From Prevotella sp. HUN102 (GTDB lineage Bacteria > Bacteroidota > Bacteroidia > Bacteroidales > Bacteroidaceae), in the NCBI RefSeq assembly GCF_000688375.1, contig NZ_JIAF01000004.1, forward strand, positions 2,264,890 through 2,328,889: a stretch of 64,000 nt of DNA, in the 5' to 3' direction. Positions 16,191 through 24,428 of the stretch are shown in pieces. Position 1 is the stretch's first letter. Each line of letters begins with the position of its first letter. The notes below the pieces were generated by a model. It was not told where the DNA came from, made no database searches, and saw nothing but the letters and a program-made list of their open reading frames with translations. The translations under genes were made by a program, and so were the position numbers.

Positions 16191-16646
16191 ATGAATAGCT
16201 GGTTTGAATGCAAAGTGCGTTATGAGAAAACGCAAGAAAATGGTACAGTAAAGAAAGTTACAGAGCCATATTTGGTAGATGCTTTGAGCTTTACAGAAGC
16301 TGAAACACGCATTACCAAAGAGATTACACCGTATATGGCAGGGGAGTTTGAGGTAAGCGATATTAAACGTGTACGCTACTCCGAGATATTTGAAAGCACC
16401 GAAGAAACAGCAGATAAATGGTTTGAGTGTAAATTGGAGTTTATTACGCTTGATGAGCGTAGTGGCAATGAGAAGCGAAGTAATAGCCGTGTACTCGTGC
16501 AAGCAGCCAATTTGCGTGATGCTATGAAAAAGCTGGAGGCTGGCATGAGTACAACTATGGTTGATTATAATGCTCTCTCCATAAAAGAAACAGCACTAAT
16601 GGATGTTTACAAATTTCAAGCCGACACAGGCGTTGAAAATTCTTAA
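16191..16646 (+). CDS. DUF4494 protein
   Basis: The product has 151 residues and begins MNSWFECKVRYEKT, with the DUF4494 features VTEPYLVDALSFTEAE and SDIKRVRYSEIF. The C-terminal half repeats the pattern (WFECKLEFITLDE, VQAANLRDAMKKLE), so it looks like two copies of one fold. This phage protein is widespread in Bacteroidetes near replication genes; its function is not known. It starts 2 bp after the DGR target gene. Confidence 0.85.
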   Translation: MNSWFECKVRYEKTQENGTVKKVTEPYLVDALSFTEAETRITKEITPYMAGEFEVSDIKRVRYSEIFESTEETADKWFECKLEFITLDERSGNEKRSNSRVLVQAANLRDAMKKLEAGMSTTMVDYNALSIKETALMDVYKFQADTGVENS

Positions 16647-16659
16647 TCAATAACACGTA

Positions 16660-16688
16660 CCTCTGTTGCATAGAAAATGCGACAGAGG
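16660..16688 (+). other. Strong hairpin before the replication gene
   Basis: CCTCTGTTGCAT pairs with ATGCGACAGAGG (12 bp with one G-U) around a 5-nt loop. No T-run follows. It could be an mRNA processing or stability element between the DUF4494 gene and the initiator gene. Confidence 0.5.
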
Positions 16689-16712
16689 GCGTGAAAAACG
16701 GCAAAAACAGCA

Positions 16713-17687
16713 ATGACTAATAAAGGTTGGATAAAGCTACACAGGCAAATACTTGATTGGGAGTGGTCAGATGAGCCTGCTATGGTTGCCTTATTCGTAC
16801 ATTTACTCCTTATGGCTAACAGTGATGAGGGGTGGAAGTACAGAGGGGTTACGCTGAAAGCAGGGCAACTCATCACAAGTGTTGCAAGTTTAAGCAAGGC
16901 AACAGGTATAACCATTAAGGCATTGCGTACACGGTTGGAGCGTCTTGTTTCTACTGGGGAAATTAGTGTTGAGAGCTGCAAAAAATATAGCATTATCACT
17001 ATCTCAAATTATACAATTTATCAGCCAATGGCAAACGAAACGGCAAACAAAGGGCAAACTGAAAACACTGATAATATGGAGATTATGAGTAATGATAAAG
17101 AAGATGGGGCAAACAAAAGGGCAAACAATGGGCAAACAAAAGGGCAAACCGATATTCAAGAAATGGGCAAACAAAGGGCAAACGTAAACCATTGTGAAAC
17201 AGGTACATTACAAGAGTGCAACTCTGTTAATGGGCAAACAATGGGCAAACAAAAGGGCAAACAAAAGGGCAACATTCAAGAATATAATAATATATTATCT
17301 TCTAATAATATTATAGATAATAATATAGAAGAGAAAAAAATAATAAAAAAAGAGAGCGAACAAATTTTTGATGAATTCCGCAAAGCCTATAAAGGGAAAA
17401 AACGTGGACTTACCACCGAACTTGATAATCTCAAAAAGAAACACCCCAAAGACTGGAAAGACATAGTGCCATTACTAATGCCAGCATTGGAGAGAGAGGA
17501 GCAACACCGAAAGATAGCTAAAGCTGCTGGAGAATTTGTACCTCAATGGGCAATGTTGCAAACGTGGATTAATCAAAGCAGGTGGGAAATGGAATACCCC
17601 GAAGATGAGCAGCAGGTAACACAAGTACAACCAACAGCCCCAGCAGCCAACGAATATGGAGGCGACTTTGGAGGGGTTGATTACTAA
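16713..17687 (+). CDS. Phage replication initiator (O/DnaD-like)
   Basis: The product has 324 residues. The N-terminal about 105 residues are a winged-helix replication organiser domain (GWIKLHRQILDWEW, then LKAGQLITSVASLSK). A low-complexity middle (about 106-215), rich in Asn, Gln, Lys and Gly, is encoded by repeated GGCAAAC motifs. The C-terminal part (QIFDEFRKAYKG, then LPALEREE and WAMLQTWINQSRWE) resembles DnaD-like or helicase-loading tails. It probably binds the iterons inside its own gene and recruits the DnaC-like loader encoded next. Confidence 0.8.
   Translation: MTNKGWIKLHRQILDWEWSDEPAMVALFVHLLLMANSDEGWKYRGVTLKAGQLITSVASLSKATGITIKALRTRLERLVSTGEISVESCKKYSIITISNYTIYQPMANETANKGQTENTDNMEIMSNDKEDGANKRANNGQTKGQTDIQEMGKQRANVNHCETGTLQECNSVNGQTMGKQKGKQKGNIQEYNNILSSNNIIDNNIEEKKIIKKESEQIFDEFRKAYKGKKRGLTTELDNLKKKHPKDWKDIVPLLMPALEREEQHRKIAKAAGEFVPQWAMLQTWINQSRWEMEYPEDEQQVTQVQPTAPAANEYGGDFGGVDY
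17030..17355 (+). other. Putative phage replication origin: iterons plus AT-rich tract
   Basis: Twelve exact copies of GGCAAAC, all in the same orientation, lie within 17030-17262, many as GGGCAAACAAA with 11-12 bp spacing, plus a degenerate thirteenth copy near 17268. The copies occur in different reading frames of the initiator gene, so they are conserved as DNA rather than as protein. An almost pure A/T tract follows (17281-17355). This matches the lambda O/ori layout, with iterons inside the initiator gene beside an unwinding region. Confidence 0.75.
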
Positions 17688-17698
17688 CAGCAAGGAAT

Positions 17699-18424
17699 AT
17701 GGAACCTCAAAGGATAAACGAAATTTGGAGGCGTATACAAAACGATTACAGAAACTCAAGGGTACACTACGAGGATTTGAGCAATGAGGAGGTTTTTAAC
17801 CAGCACGCCAAGATACTCCTAACAATAGCAAACTCTATCGTACTTGAACCGCAAAGGAGAAAGCTTGTAATTGATGAGCGAAACAAGGAGCTACTCCGTT
17901 TCCTACTCTATTACTTTAACGATTGCCAGCTTGCAGAGCAGGTTTTCCCCAATAAGCGGTACAAGCTGCACAAGAACCTACTCATACACGGCAATGTTGG
18001 TACAGGGAAAACTCTCATTATGCAAATATTTGCAGAGTATTTGAGGTACACCAACAACCCGAAAGCATTTCAAAACCTATCTGTAACGCAAATGGTAAAT
18101 TACTACACCATACACAACAACCTTGACCGCTACACCTACAATGAGGAGAGCAACAAGGGATTTAAGGCAGAGCCTGTAAACATTTGCCTAAATGATATAG
18201 GCGTGGAGAGTAAAACGTACTTTGGTATGGACACGAAATTGCTTACCAATGAGTTTCTACACGCTCGCAATGAGATATGGGTACAGTATGGTAAATATGG
18301 GCATCTCACTACCAACTTAACCATTGAGCAGCTTAAAAGTGAGTTTCACGATGGTTTTGGGCGTTTGATAGACAGATTTAAGACCTACAATGTAATTGAG
18401 ATGGCAGGGAATAGCAGGAGATAG
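17699..18424 (+). CDS. DnaC-like helicase loader ATPase
   Basis: The product has 241 residues. A helical N-terminus precedes an AAA+ core: Walker A HGNVGTGKT near residue 100, a Walker B-like LNDIGVE, and TTNLTIEQLKSEF, which matches the sensor region of DnaC/IstB-type proteins. It is expected to load host DnaB helicase at the phage origin. It lies 11 bp after the initiator gene. A gap of 138 bp with an inverted repeat (TTTTCAGCC 18438-18446, GGCTGAAAA 18514-18522) follows. Confidence 0.82.
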   Translation: MEPQRINEIWRRIQNDYRNSRVHYEDLSNEEVFNQHAKILLTIANSIVLEPQRRKLVIDERNKELLRFLLYYFNDCQLAEQVFPNKRYKLHKNLLIHGNVGTGKTLIMQIFAEYLRYTNNPKAFQNLSVTQMVNYYTIHNNLDRYTYNEESNKGFKAEPVNICLNDIGVESKTYFGMDTKLLTNEFLHARNEIWVQYGKYGHLTTNLTIEQLKSEFHDGFGRLIDRFKTYNVIEMAGNSRR

Positions 18425-18562
18425 CCGTTTTTGGCACTTTTCAGCCCTGACAACAGCGTTTCGCCTGTAATATAGTACAAGTTATAGAAGCAGGAAAGAA
18501 AATGCCTTAAATCGGCTGAAAACAGCAAATAAGATTTTAAGTACAACCAAAACAAGTGTAAT

Positions 18563-19132
18563 ATGAGCAACAAAGGCAATAGTAAGCAGTATGATGGTAT
18601 AAAACAAAAACTCTTAAAGCTGCAAGCACTGGCAGAGAGAGGCTATAAAGGAGAGGCGTATGCAGCTCAACAAGCCATAGAGCGTATTTGCCAGCAATAT
18701 AACATAAGGCTTGATGATATTTTAGATACACAAGCAAAACGCTGGTACACCTTTGAAACAGGGAGGAGCAAGGCAATGCAAACACTGTTTATGCAGTGTT
18801 ACGCAAAGGTTATGAATGTTGGCAGTATGTCTTATCGGCAAATTGGCAGGAATAGAATAGGCATAGAGCTTACAGCCCTGCAATATGCAGAGCTATCCAA
18901 TATGTTTGAGTGGCACAAAGATAACTTTACGCAAGAGCTGGAGAATATGAAGCAAACTTTTTTAGAGGCATACATTAGCAAGCATAACATTTACAGAGAT
19001 ACAGATAATGAGAATGCCGAAGAAAAAGAACTAACAATGGAGGATTTACAACGCATACGCAAAATACTGGCAATGCGTGAAACCATTAGTGATAGACACT
19101 ACAATAAGATGTTAGAGTGTACGCAGGGGTAA
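18563..19132 (+). CDS. DUF2786-like protein
   Basis: The product has 189 residues. The N-terminus (KQKLLKLQALAERGYKGEA, then ICQQYNI) resembles the DUF2786 helical domain found in phage and plasmid proteins. The rest is charged and helical, with no recognised catalytic motif. It begins the second part of the early operon. Function is unknown. Confidence 0.6.
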   Translation: MSNKGNSKQYDGIKQKLLKLQALAERGYKGEAYAAQQAIERICQQYNIRLDDILDTQAKRWYTFETGRSKAMQTLFMQCYAKVMNVGSMSYRQIGRNRIGIELTALQYAELSNMFEWHKDNFTQELENMKQTFLEAYISKHNIYRDTDNENAEEKELTMEDLQRIRKILAMRETISDRHYNKMLECTQG

Positions 19133-19185
19133 GGGGTTTTTATGCACAGAAAGCGTGTATATAATTAACGTAAAAACAAAATAAT

Positions 19186-19641
19186 ATGAGCAAGAAAAAA
19201 ACAGCAGTTTTAATGTTGAGTAAGCAATTTATGACAGGGCATAGTTGCGCTGGAGAGCCTACTGGGTTTGTAGATAAAATCAAAGCAGGTACAAAGCTCC
19301 ACACCATAAGAGGGAACTATGACTACTGGGCAAAAAAGGCTGAAAAAATCAATGCAGGAGAAATGGAGTTAAGCATCAGAGTATGGGAGGGCAAACCATA
19401 CAATAGCCGACAGGTTGAAGTTGCAAAACTGGATAAGCTGGGTGTGCAGCAAATGGAGGCTTGTTATGGCAGTAAAGATGCAGTACCTCAAATTTGGATT
19501 GATGGCAAGGAATATTTAGGCGATATAGAACATATAGCACGCAACGATGGCTTGAGTTATGAGCAATGGGTTAATTGGTTCTTCCAAAAGTCCAACACAT
19601 TTGAGGGTGTGATATTGCAATTTACTGATTTTAGATACTAA
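19186..19641 (+). CDS. Possible ASCH/PUA-like protein
   Basis: The product has 151 residues. The order of short motifs (KLHTIRGNYDYWAKKAEKI, then LSIRVWEGKPY) is what I would expect of ASCH-like proteins, which have a PUA-like RNA-binding fold. The match is by pattern only. No membrane or signal segments are present. It is one of several small early genes. Confidence 0.5.
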   Translation: MSKKKTAVLMLSKQFMTGHSCAGEPTGFVDKIKAGTKLHTIRGNYDYWAKKAEKINAGEMELSIRVWEGKPYNSRQVEVAKLDKLGVQQMEACYGSKDAVPQIWIDGKEYLGDIEHIARNDGLSYEQWVNWFFQKSNTFEGVILQFTDFRY

Positions 19642-19647
19642 CAAGTT

Positions 19648-20049
19648 ATGGAGCAAGAAATATGGAAGCCAGTAGAAGGCTACACAGGCTATGAGGTTAG
19701 CAATATGGGGAAAGTGCGCAAGTGCGGACATACCGAGATACTCCGTATTGTAAAAGGCTATGGTATGAGGAGGGTAACACTCCGTAAGAACGATGAGTAT
19801 CACCTTGTAGTTGTTGCAAAACTTGTACTGGAACATTTTGTTGGTAAGATGCCAGCAGGATATAAGGCTACCTGCATTGATGGTAATTATGAGCATTTGA
19901 GTGTAGATAATCTATGCTGGGTTGTGCGCAGAAAGAAACGCTACAACAGGCAGTGTAATAAAATTAAGACTGATAAAGAGGCTGTTAGTCGAGTAGAAAA
20001 CCATATAAATTGGATTAAAAGAAATGGGAAAAGGAGACATAACAATTAG
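19648..20049 (+). CDS. NUMOD4-containing HNH-like protein, catalytic His apparently lost
   Basis: The product has 133 residues. It begins with a NUMOD4 motif (IWKPVEGYTGYEVSNMGKVR), as in phage homing endonucleases. The region CIDGNYEHLSVDNLCWV aligns with the HNH core of the form VDHIDGNxxNNxxxNLRWV, but the histidines expected before the first Asp are replaced (KATCIDGN). The basic C-terminus could bind DNA. It may be an inactive relic or a DNA-binding remnant of a homing endonuclease. Confidence 0.65.
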   Translation: MEQEIWKPVEGYTGYEVSNMGKVRKCGHTEILRIVKGYGMRRVTLRKNDEYHLVVVAKLVLEHFVGKMPAGYKATCIDGNYEHLSVDNLCWVVRRKKRYNRQCNKIKTDKEAVSRVENHINWIKRNGKRRHNN

Positions 20050-20287
20050 GCAGCTTGAAAATGGGTGTTTTGATGTGCTTTACAATGAAAAGCGTACAGG
20101 AGATTTAAGTTTCGATGAAATGTTGGGATTGATAGCTGCAATCACAATGCCACAAAAACGCCCCTGTTTACATTGGCTCAAAACAGAGGAATGGCACGAA
20201 GAGGAAGCAAGGCGTTACAAACCAAAGGAAACAGAGCAAGGGGGTATGCCAAAGCTGTTACCACACATAAAGGCTGATAATTTATGA
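20024..20287 (+). CDS. Hypothetical phage protein, 87 residues
   Basis: The protein begins MGKGDITIRQLENGCFDVLY, has an N-terminal beta-rich part and ends with a charged segment containing HWLKTEEWHEEEARRY. Its start overlaps the HNH-like gene by 26 bp and its end overlaps the next gene by 4 bp. No family is recognised. Confidence 0.5.
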   Translation: MGKGDITIRQLENGCFDVLYNEKRTGDLSFDEMLGLIAAITMPQKRPCLHWLKTEEWHEEEARRYKPKETEQGGMPKLLPHIKADNL

Positions 20288-20538
20288 GGTTTGCATTAAG
20301 GAACAAAGATAAGCTAATACAAGCCTTTGGAGAGTCTTTTTATTGCGAACTGGTGGAGTGCTTGAAAAAGTATTTTGAGAGCGACACAGCAAACGACAGG
20401 TGCAGTATAGATGGCTTAAACAAGGAGGCAATAAAAGTAACAAGCAGTACTGCTGGCGGAATACATATTTTTGCTGTTATAGGGCAAATGTATGATGTTG
20501 TTAAGCTGGCATACTATAAAACGGAAAACAATGAGTAA
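20284..20538 (+). CDS. Hypothetical phage protein, 84 residues
   Basis: A small soluble protein with an N-terminal helix (DKLIQAFGESFYCELVECLKKYF) and a C-terminal segment with AGGIHIFAVIGQMYDVV. It overlaps both neighbours by a few bases, consistent with translational coupling in the early operon. No family is recognised. Confidence 0.5.
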   Translation: MRFALRNKDKLIQAFGESFYCELVECLKKYFESDTANDRCSIDGLNKEAIKVTSSTAGGIHIFAVIGQMYDVVKLAYYKTENNE

Positions 20539-20728
20539 TAACAGTAGGAGCAATAAAGCTATAAATAGAGCTAACCCTGTACACGGATTGGAAAAGATAC
20601 CAACGCATATCCTACTCAAATACAGCAGGCAAGAGGTTGGGGAGCTTAAAGCATATATTGACGAGTTGGAGTATGAGAATGAAATGCTCCGAGAGAAATT
20701 ACTTCAAAAGGAGAATAGCAATGAATAA
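20531..20728 (+). CDS. Small coiled-coil protein, 65 residues
   Basis: I use ATG 20531, overlapping the previous stop. The N-terminus is rich in Asn, Ser and Arg; the C-terminal 35 residues form a coiled coil (GELKAYIDELEYENEMLREK). Function is unknown. Confidence 0.5.
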   Translation: MSNNSRSNKAINRANPVHGLEKIPTHILLKYSRQEVGELKAYIDELEYENEMLREKLLQKENSNE

Positions 20729-21016
20729 AACAATAGAACAGGCAACAAAAGAGTACACAGATGTAGTTAAACCATATCTTTCAGAGGAGGAAATAGAGTT
20801 GGTGCAGAATATGCGTTGGCTAACCAGTGGCACGATATACGAGAAGTTGATATGCCAGAAGAAAGATTTGTGCTTGTACGAAGTAGAGAGGGTGGTCTTA
20901 ATTTAGGTATGAGATATAAAGATGGAAGATTAGGTTTTAGAACTTATGATAATTTCTTAAATATCTCTCACTGGTGCGAGATACCACAATTTGAAAACAA
21001 ACAATCAAAAAGGTAA
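20721..21016 (+). pseudogene. DUF551-like protein gene with an apparent frameshift
   Basis: An ATG at 20721 opens a frame that ends at 20906 (61 residues). A second frame overlaps it and runs to 21016. Its first possible start is a TTG at 20816, and its product (NQWHDIREVDMPEERFVLV, then ISHWCEIPQ) is the core of DUF551-like phage proteins. In that family a helical N-terminus like the first frame leads directly into the WHD motif. The two frames therefore look like one gene shifted between about 20806 and 20820. It may be a true break, an assembly error, or translational frameshifting. Confidence 0.55.
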
Positions 21017-21022
21017 TATGTT

Positions 21023-21403
21023 ATGGATAGCCAAAAAATGATACAATGGATAGCCACCCACCACGTGGGTATTTCCTCAAAAACAATGTGGTCGGCTTTA
21101 ATGCAGGTAGAGATAGACCCAAATGTGAGCTATGATATACCCTACGATGTAGATGATTTTTCACGCTGCTATGACCTATATAGGTTTGCAAAGTTAGATT
21201 TGAACGATTTGCGCAAAATAGAAAAGGTTTTCCCATACTGGAAGCCAATCATAGATGTTTGGAGCAACCTTGCCACTGCATACATTGGGCTTTGCTATAA
21301 GCGTGTGAATGAGATTTTGGATAGCACACGTGATGAGGTAATGAGGCTTAAAGGCTACAAAAAAGTATCACAAAATAGCTGGGTAAAGGAGGTGCAAGTA
21401 TGA
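21023..21403 (+). CDS. Hypothetical phage protein, 126 residues
   Basis: A soluble protein with several aromatic residues and a central segment DDFSRCYDLYRFAKLDLNDL followed by helices. I recognise the general type from Bacteroidetes phages but not a function. It overlaps the next gene by 4 bp. Confidence 0.5.
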   Translation: MDSQKMIQWIATHHVGISSKTMWSALMQVEIDPNVSYDIPYDVDDFSRCYDLYRFAKLDLNDLRKIEKVFPYWKPIIDVWSNLATAYIGLCYKRVNEILDSTRDEVMRLKGYKKVSQNSWVKEVQV

Positions 21404-21753
21404 AGATAGTATTTTGCAAATGGTTTCCTTTCAAGGGCTACAAGGCAATTACCGTTCTAAAATGGATATTTGTAAGAAAAGATGCAAAGGTTGCTTTTAC
21501 CTCTGTGGATTACAACCACGAGTGCATACACTATGAGCAGGAGAAAGAGCTATTGTACATTGGATTTTACCTACTGTATGTATTAGAGTTTATTGTAAAG
21601 CTCCTCTATTACCGCAAATGGCATAAGGCATACAGGAGCATATCCTTTGAGCGTGAGGCATACACAAACCAGTATAACACAGCTTACACCGTAAAGCGTA
21701 ATAAATTTGCGTGGAGGCTGTACTTGAAACAGCGTACAAATGAAAGATATTGA
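21400..21753 (+). CDS. Small protein with an HExxH zinc-protease-like motif
   Basis: The product has 117 residues. HECIHYEQE contains the HExxH pattern of zinc metallopeptidases. It is followed by a hydrophobic segment (about residues 48-64) and, near residue 87, FEREAY, which could give the third ligand as in gluzincins. The protein is very short for a peptidase and basic at its end. It could be a mini-protease or a coincidental motif. It overlaps the methyltransferase gene by 14 bp. Confidence 0.45.
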   Translation: MKIVFCKWFPFKGYKAITVLKWIFVRKDAKVAFTSVDYNHECIHYEQEKELLYIGFYLLYVLEFIVKLLYYRKWHKAYRSISFEREAYTNQYNTAYTVKRNKFAWRLYLKQRTNERY

Positions 21754-22495
21754 GTTATATAACGACCATTTCCAAAACTACAAAACGTATGGCATACCAA
21801 AAGCACAGCTTATTATTGCCGATATACCATACAACGTGGGCAAAGATGCTTATGGCTCAAATCCTAAATGGTATGTAGGAGGCGATAACAGCAATGGGGA
21901 GAGTGAGCTGGCAAGCAGAGAGTTCTTTGATACGGACAAGGATTTTCGCATTACAGAGTTTCTACACTTTTGTAGCAAGATGCTCATCAAAGAGCCAAAG
22001 GAAAGAGGCAAAAGTCCCTGTATGCTGGTGTTTTGTGAATTTGAACAGCAATTTGAGCTTATTCAAAAGGCAAAGGAATATGGGCTAAACAAGTATATAA
22101 ATCTTGTTTTTCGCAAAAACTTTTCTGCACAAGTGCTAAAAGCCAATATGCGTGTAGTAGGCAACTGTGAGTACGGATTATTGCTATACAGGGATAAACT
22201 TCCTAAATTCAACAATAACGGCTCTATGGTGTTTAATTGCTTCGAATATCAACGAGATACGTACACACCACATATACACCCAACACAAAAGCCTGTAAAG
22301 CTATTGGAGCGTATAATTGAGCTGTTTACAGATGTAGGCGATGTGGTAATAGACCCTTGTGCTGGTAGTGGTACAACACTATTAGCTGCTGCTAATTTAG
22401 GCAGGAGGGCATACGGCTTTGAGATTAAGAAGAATTTTTGCGCAGAGGCAAGGAGGTGTATTTTGCCACTGGTGCAAAGGAGTTTATTTGTATAA
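21740..22495 (+). CDS. Orphan DNA methyltransferase (beta-type order)
   Basis: The product has 251 residues. The catalytic motif region is ADIPYNVG near residue 28 (a variant of DPPY). Near the C-terminus HPTQKPVKLLERII is followed by the SAM-binding motif DPCAGSGTT. Motif IV before motif I is the order seen in beta-class N4-cytosine or N6-adenine methyltransferases. No restriction endonuclease is adjacent, so it probably protects phage DNA or marks it for regulation. The target sequence is unknown. Confidence 0.85.
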   Translation: MKDIELYNDHFQNYKTYGIPKAQLIIADIPYNVGKDAYGSNPKWYVGGDNSNGESELASREFFDTDKDFRITEFLHFCSKMLIKEPKERGKSPCMLVFCEFEQQFELIQKAKEYGLNKYINLVFRKNFSAQVLKANMRVVGNCEYGLLLYRDKLPKFNNNGSMVFNCFEYQRDTYTPHIHPTQKPVKLLERIIELFTDVGDVVIDPCAGSGTTLLAAANLGRRAYGFEIKKNFCAEARRCILPLVQRSLFV

Positions 22496-22507
22496 ACTGG
22501 AAATGCT

Positions 22508-22792
22508 ATGAGTACATTTGAAAAGATACTGCTTGATTATGGAGGCTACATCTTGATTTGTGTGCGTAATGTTTTCCAAGTAAACGAGGATTACGAGTGT
22601 TGCGCAGAGATAAACAAAGTATTACAACAGTATGACATATCCACCTCTATGACACAGGAAGATTGGCAGGCTGAAATGTGGCGTACTGGCACAAGTGGAG
22701 AGGTTGCTATTAAAAATGCACCATTTTACTTTTTGGAGGCTTTGAAAATGTGCAAAGATGCAGGAATGTTAGATAAATATATACCTAAATAG
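22508..22792 (+). CDS. Hypothetical phage protein, 94 residues
   Basis: A small acidic soluble protein, predicted mostly helical (TFEKILLDYGGYILICVRNV, then a C-terminal KMCKDAGMLDKY). It follows the methyltransferase gene by 12 bp. No family is recognised. Confidence 0.5.
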   Translation: MSTFEKILLDYGGYILICVRNVFQVNEDYECCAEINKVLQQYDISTSMTQEDWQAEMWRTGTSGEVAIKNAPFYFLEALKMCKDAGMLDKYIPK

Positions 22793-22824
22793 CTTATGCG
22801 ATGTCATTATGAGAATATTAAGAT

Positions 22825-22883
22825 TGTACATAAATGTACATTATATTGAGTAAAAACTGGGAGAGAAAGTGTGTATTTGTACA
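22825..22883. promoter_or_regulatory. Three TGTACA palindromes in a 130-bp gap
   Basis: TGTACA occurs at 22825-22830, 22835-22840 and 22878-22883; the first two form TGTACA-TAAA-TGTACA. The gap has no convincing gene. The arrangement looks like an operator or a structured leader for the genes from 22922 onward. Confidence 0.4.
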
Positions 22884-22921
22884 CAAAATGCACATAAAAC
22901 AAGAAGTTAATGAGGTAACAA

Positions 22922-23119
22922 ATGAGTAAAGAAAAGGCATACCAGTTTTTTAGACTGGTTGAGCGTATGCGAAAGGCTCAAAAGGAGTATTTCAAATATA
23001 GAACCTCTAATATCTTAAACGATAGTAAAAGATTAGAAAAGGAGGTTGATGATGAGATTAGCAGAGTAAATAACTTGCTGCTTGATAAACAGCAGCCAAA
23101 ACTTTTTAATGAACAATGA
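22922..23119 (+). CDS. Small helical protein, 65 residues
   Basis: A highly charged helical protein (KAYQFFRLVERMRKAQKEYF, then LEKEVDDEISRVNNLL). It overlaps the exonuclease gene by 4 bp, which suggests coupled translation and possibly a physical partnership. No family is recognised. Confidence 0.55.
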   Translation: MSKEKAYQFFRLVERMRKAQKEYFKYRTSNILNDSKRLEKEVDDEISRVNNLLLDKQQPKLFNEQ

Positions 23120-23706
23120 AACAATTATTTTACGACCTTGAAACAACAGGTACAATGTACTGGAGGAATGGAGTACACCAGTTTAGCGGTATGGTGATAA
23201 TTGATGGAGAAATCAAAGAAACCTTTAACTACAAGGTACGCCCAAATCCAAAAGCCGACATAACAGAGGAGGCTTTGCAAGTGGCAGGAGTATCAAAGGA
23301 GGAGATACAACTGTACCCACCTATGCAGGAGGTGTACAGTGAGTTTGTACAGATGCTGGGTAAGTACGTTGATAAGTACAACAAAACTGATAAGTTTTTC
23401 CTCTGTGGCTATAACAATGCCAGTTTTGATAACCAGTTTTTGCGTGCGTGGTTTGTGCAAAATGGGGACAGCTATTTTGGCAGTTGGTTTTGGAGTTCGG
23501 CTATTGATGTAATGGTGTTGGCTACACAGGCACTAATGGAAGTGAGAAGCCACATGCCAAACTTTAAGCTCTGCACCGTTGCACAAGCGTTTGGGATAAA
23601 GATTGAGGAGGAGAAATTGCACGATGCAATGTACGATATATACCTCACTTATGAGGTGTACAAACGCATTACAAACAATGCCCTCAAAGAGCCTATTACA
23701 GAGTAA
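23116..23706 (+). CDS. DnaQ-like 3'-5' exonuclease
   Basis: The product has 196 residues and the DEDDh exonuclease motifs in order: Exo I FYDLETTG at the N-terminus, Exo II GYNNASFDNQFL near residue 98, and Exo III HDAMYDIYLT near residue 171. It is a stand-alone exonuclease without a polymerase domain, probably used in phage DNA replication or recombination. An 80-bp AT-rich gap with GTATATAA/TTATATAC (23723-23730, 23743-23750) separates it from ssb. Confidence 0.88.
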   Translation: MKQLFYDLETTGTMYWRNGVHQFSGMVIIDGEIKETFNYKVRPNPKADITEEALQVAGVSKEEIQLYPPMQEVYSEFVQMLGKYVDKYNKTDKFFLCGYNNASFDNQFLRAWFVQNGDSYFGSWFWSSAIDVMVLATQALMEVRSHMPNFKLCTVAQAFGIKIEEEKLHDAMYDIYLTYEVYKRITNNALKEPITE

Positions 23707-23789
23707 GTATTACAGTAGTAGGGTATATAAGTATTATATATATTATATACTAAGTAATAGTACTATTGCCAAAAACAAAAAACAAGATT

Positions 23790-24218
23790 ATGGGAAGTCT
23801 AAACAGGGTTGAGCTTATCGGTAATTTAGGTAAGCAACCCGAAATAAAACAAGTAAACAACGGAAACAAGGTTGCTACGTTCACACTCGCTACAACAGAG
23901 CCAGCATACACAATGCAGAATGGTACGCAGATACAAGAGAAAACAGAATGGCATAACATTGTAGCGTGGGGCGGTAACGCCTCTATTGCAGAACGCTTTT
24001 TGAAGAAAGGGCAACAGGTGTACATTGAGGGCAAAATGAGAACAAGGAGCTATGATAACAAGAATGGGCAAAAATGCTACATTACGGAGGTTATTTGCGA
24101 AAAGATTGTTTTGCTCTCCAATAGTGGAGGTAAGGCTGAACAACCACAAGCAGAACCACAACCTGTACAACAGGCAGCAGTGAATAATTACAACAATGAT
24201 GATGATTTACCATTTTAG
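23790..24218 (+). CDS. ssb: Single-stranded DNA-binding protein
   Basis: I choose ATG 23790 (142 residues), because SSB proteins of this group begin MGSLNRVELIGNLG. The OB fold spans about residues 4-110, with TEWHNIVAWG and GQQVYIEGKMRTRSY. A Gln/Pro/Ala-rich linker leads to the acidic tip DDDLPF that binds host replication proteins. It supports phage replication and RecT-mediated annealing. Confidence 0.93.
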   Translation: MGSLNRVELIGNLGKQPEIKQVNNGNKVATFTLATTEPAYTMQNGTQIQEKTEWHNIVAWGGNASIAERFLKKGQQVYIEGKMRTRSYDNKNGQKCYITEVICEKIVLLSNSGGKAEQPQAEPQPVQQAAVNNYNNDDDLPF

Positions 24219-24221
24219 GCT

Positions 24222-24428
24222 ATGGCAGCAATAGAATGTAAGGTGCAGCTCTCACAGGAGGAGTTAAACAAAACACTGCACAAAATAACAACAGCTATGT
24301 TGCAGAAATTACACGATGAGTTGGGAGTTGTTATAACTCGCATACAAAGCCAGCTTGATGCAAACGGCAACATTGAAGATGTATTACTGGTTTATGAGGA
24401 AAGGAGGCAAGAATATGAAACACGATGA
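24222..24428 (+). CDS. Small helical protein, 68 residues
   Basis: A short protein predicted to be mostly helical (LSQEELNKTLHKITTAML, then LGVVITRIQSQL). It lies 3 bp after ssb and overlaps the VRR-NUC gene by 14 bp. No family is recognised. Confidence 0.5.
   Translation: MAAIECKVQLSQEELNKTLHKITTAMLQKLHDELGVVITRIQSQLDANGNIEDVLLVYEERRQEYETR

Noticed and set aside
17030..17270. CRISPR-like direct repeats
   Set aside because: The units are 7-11 bp and unequally spaced inside a gene; they fit iterons, not a CRISPR array.
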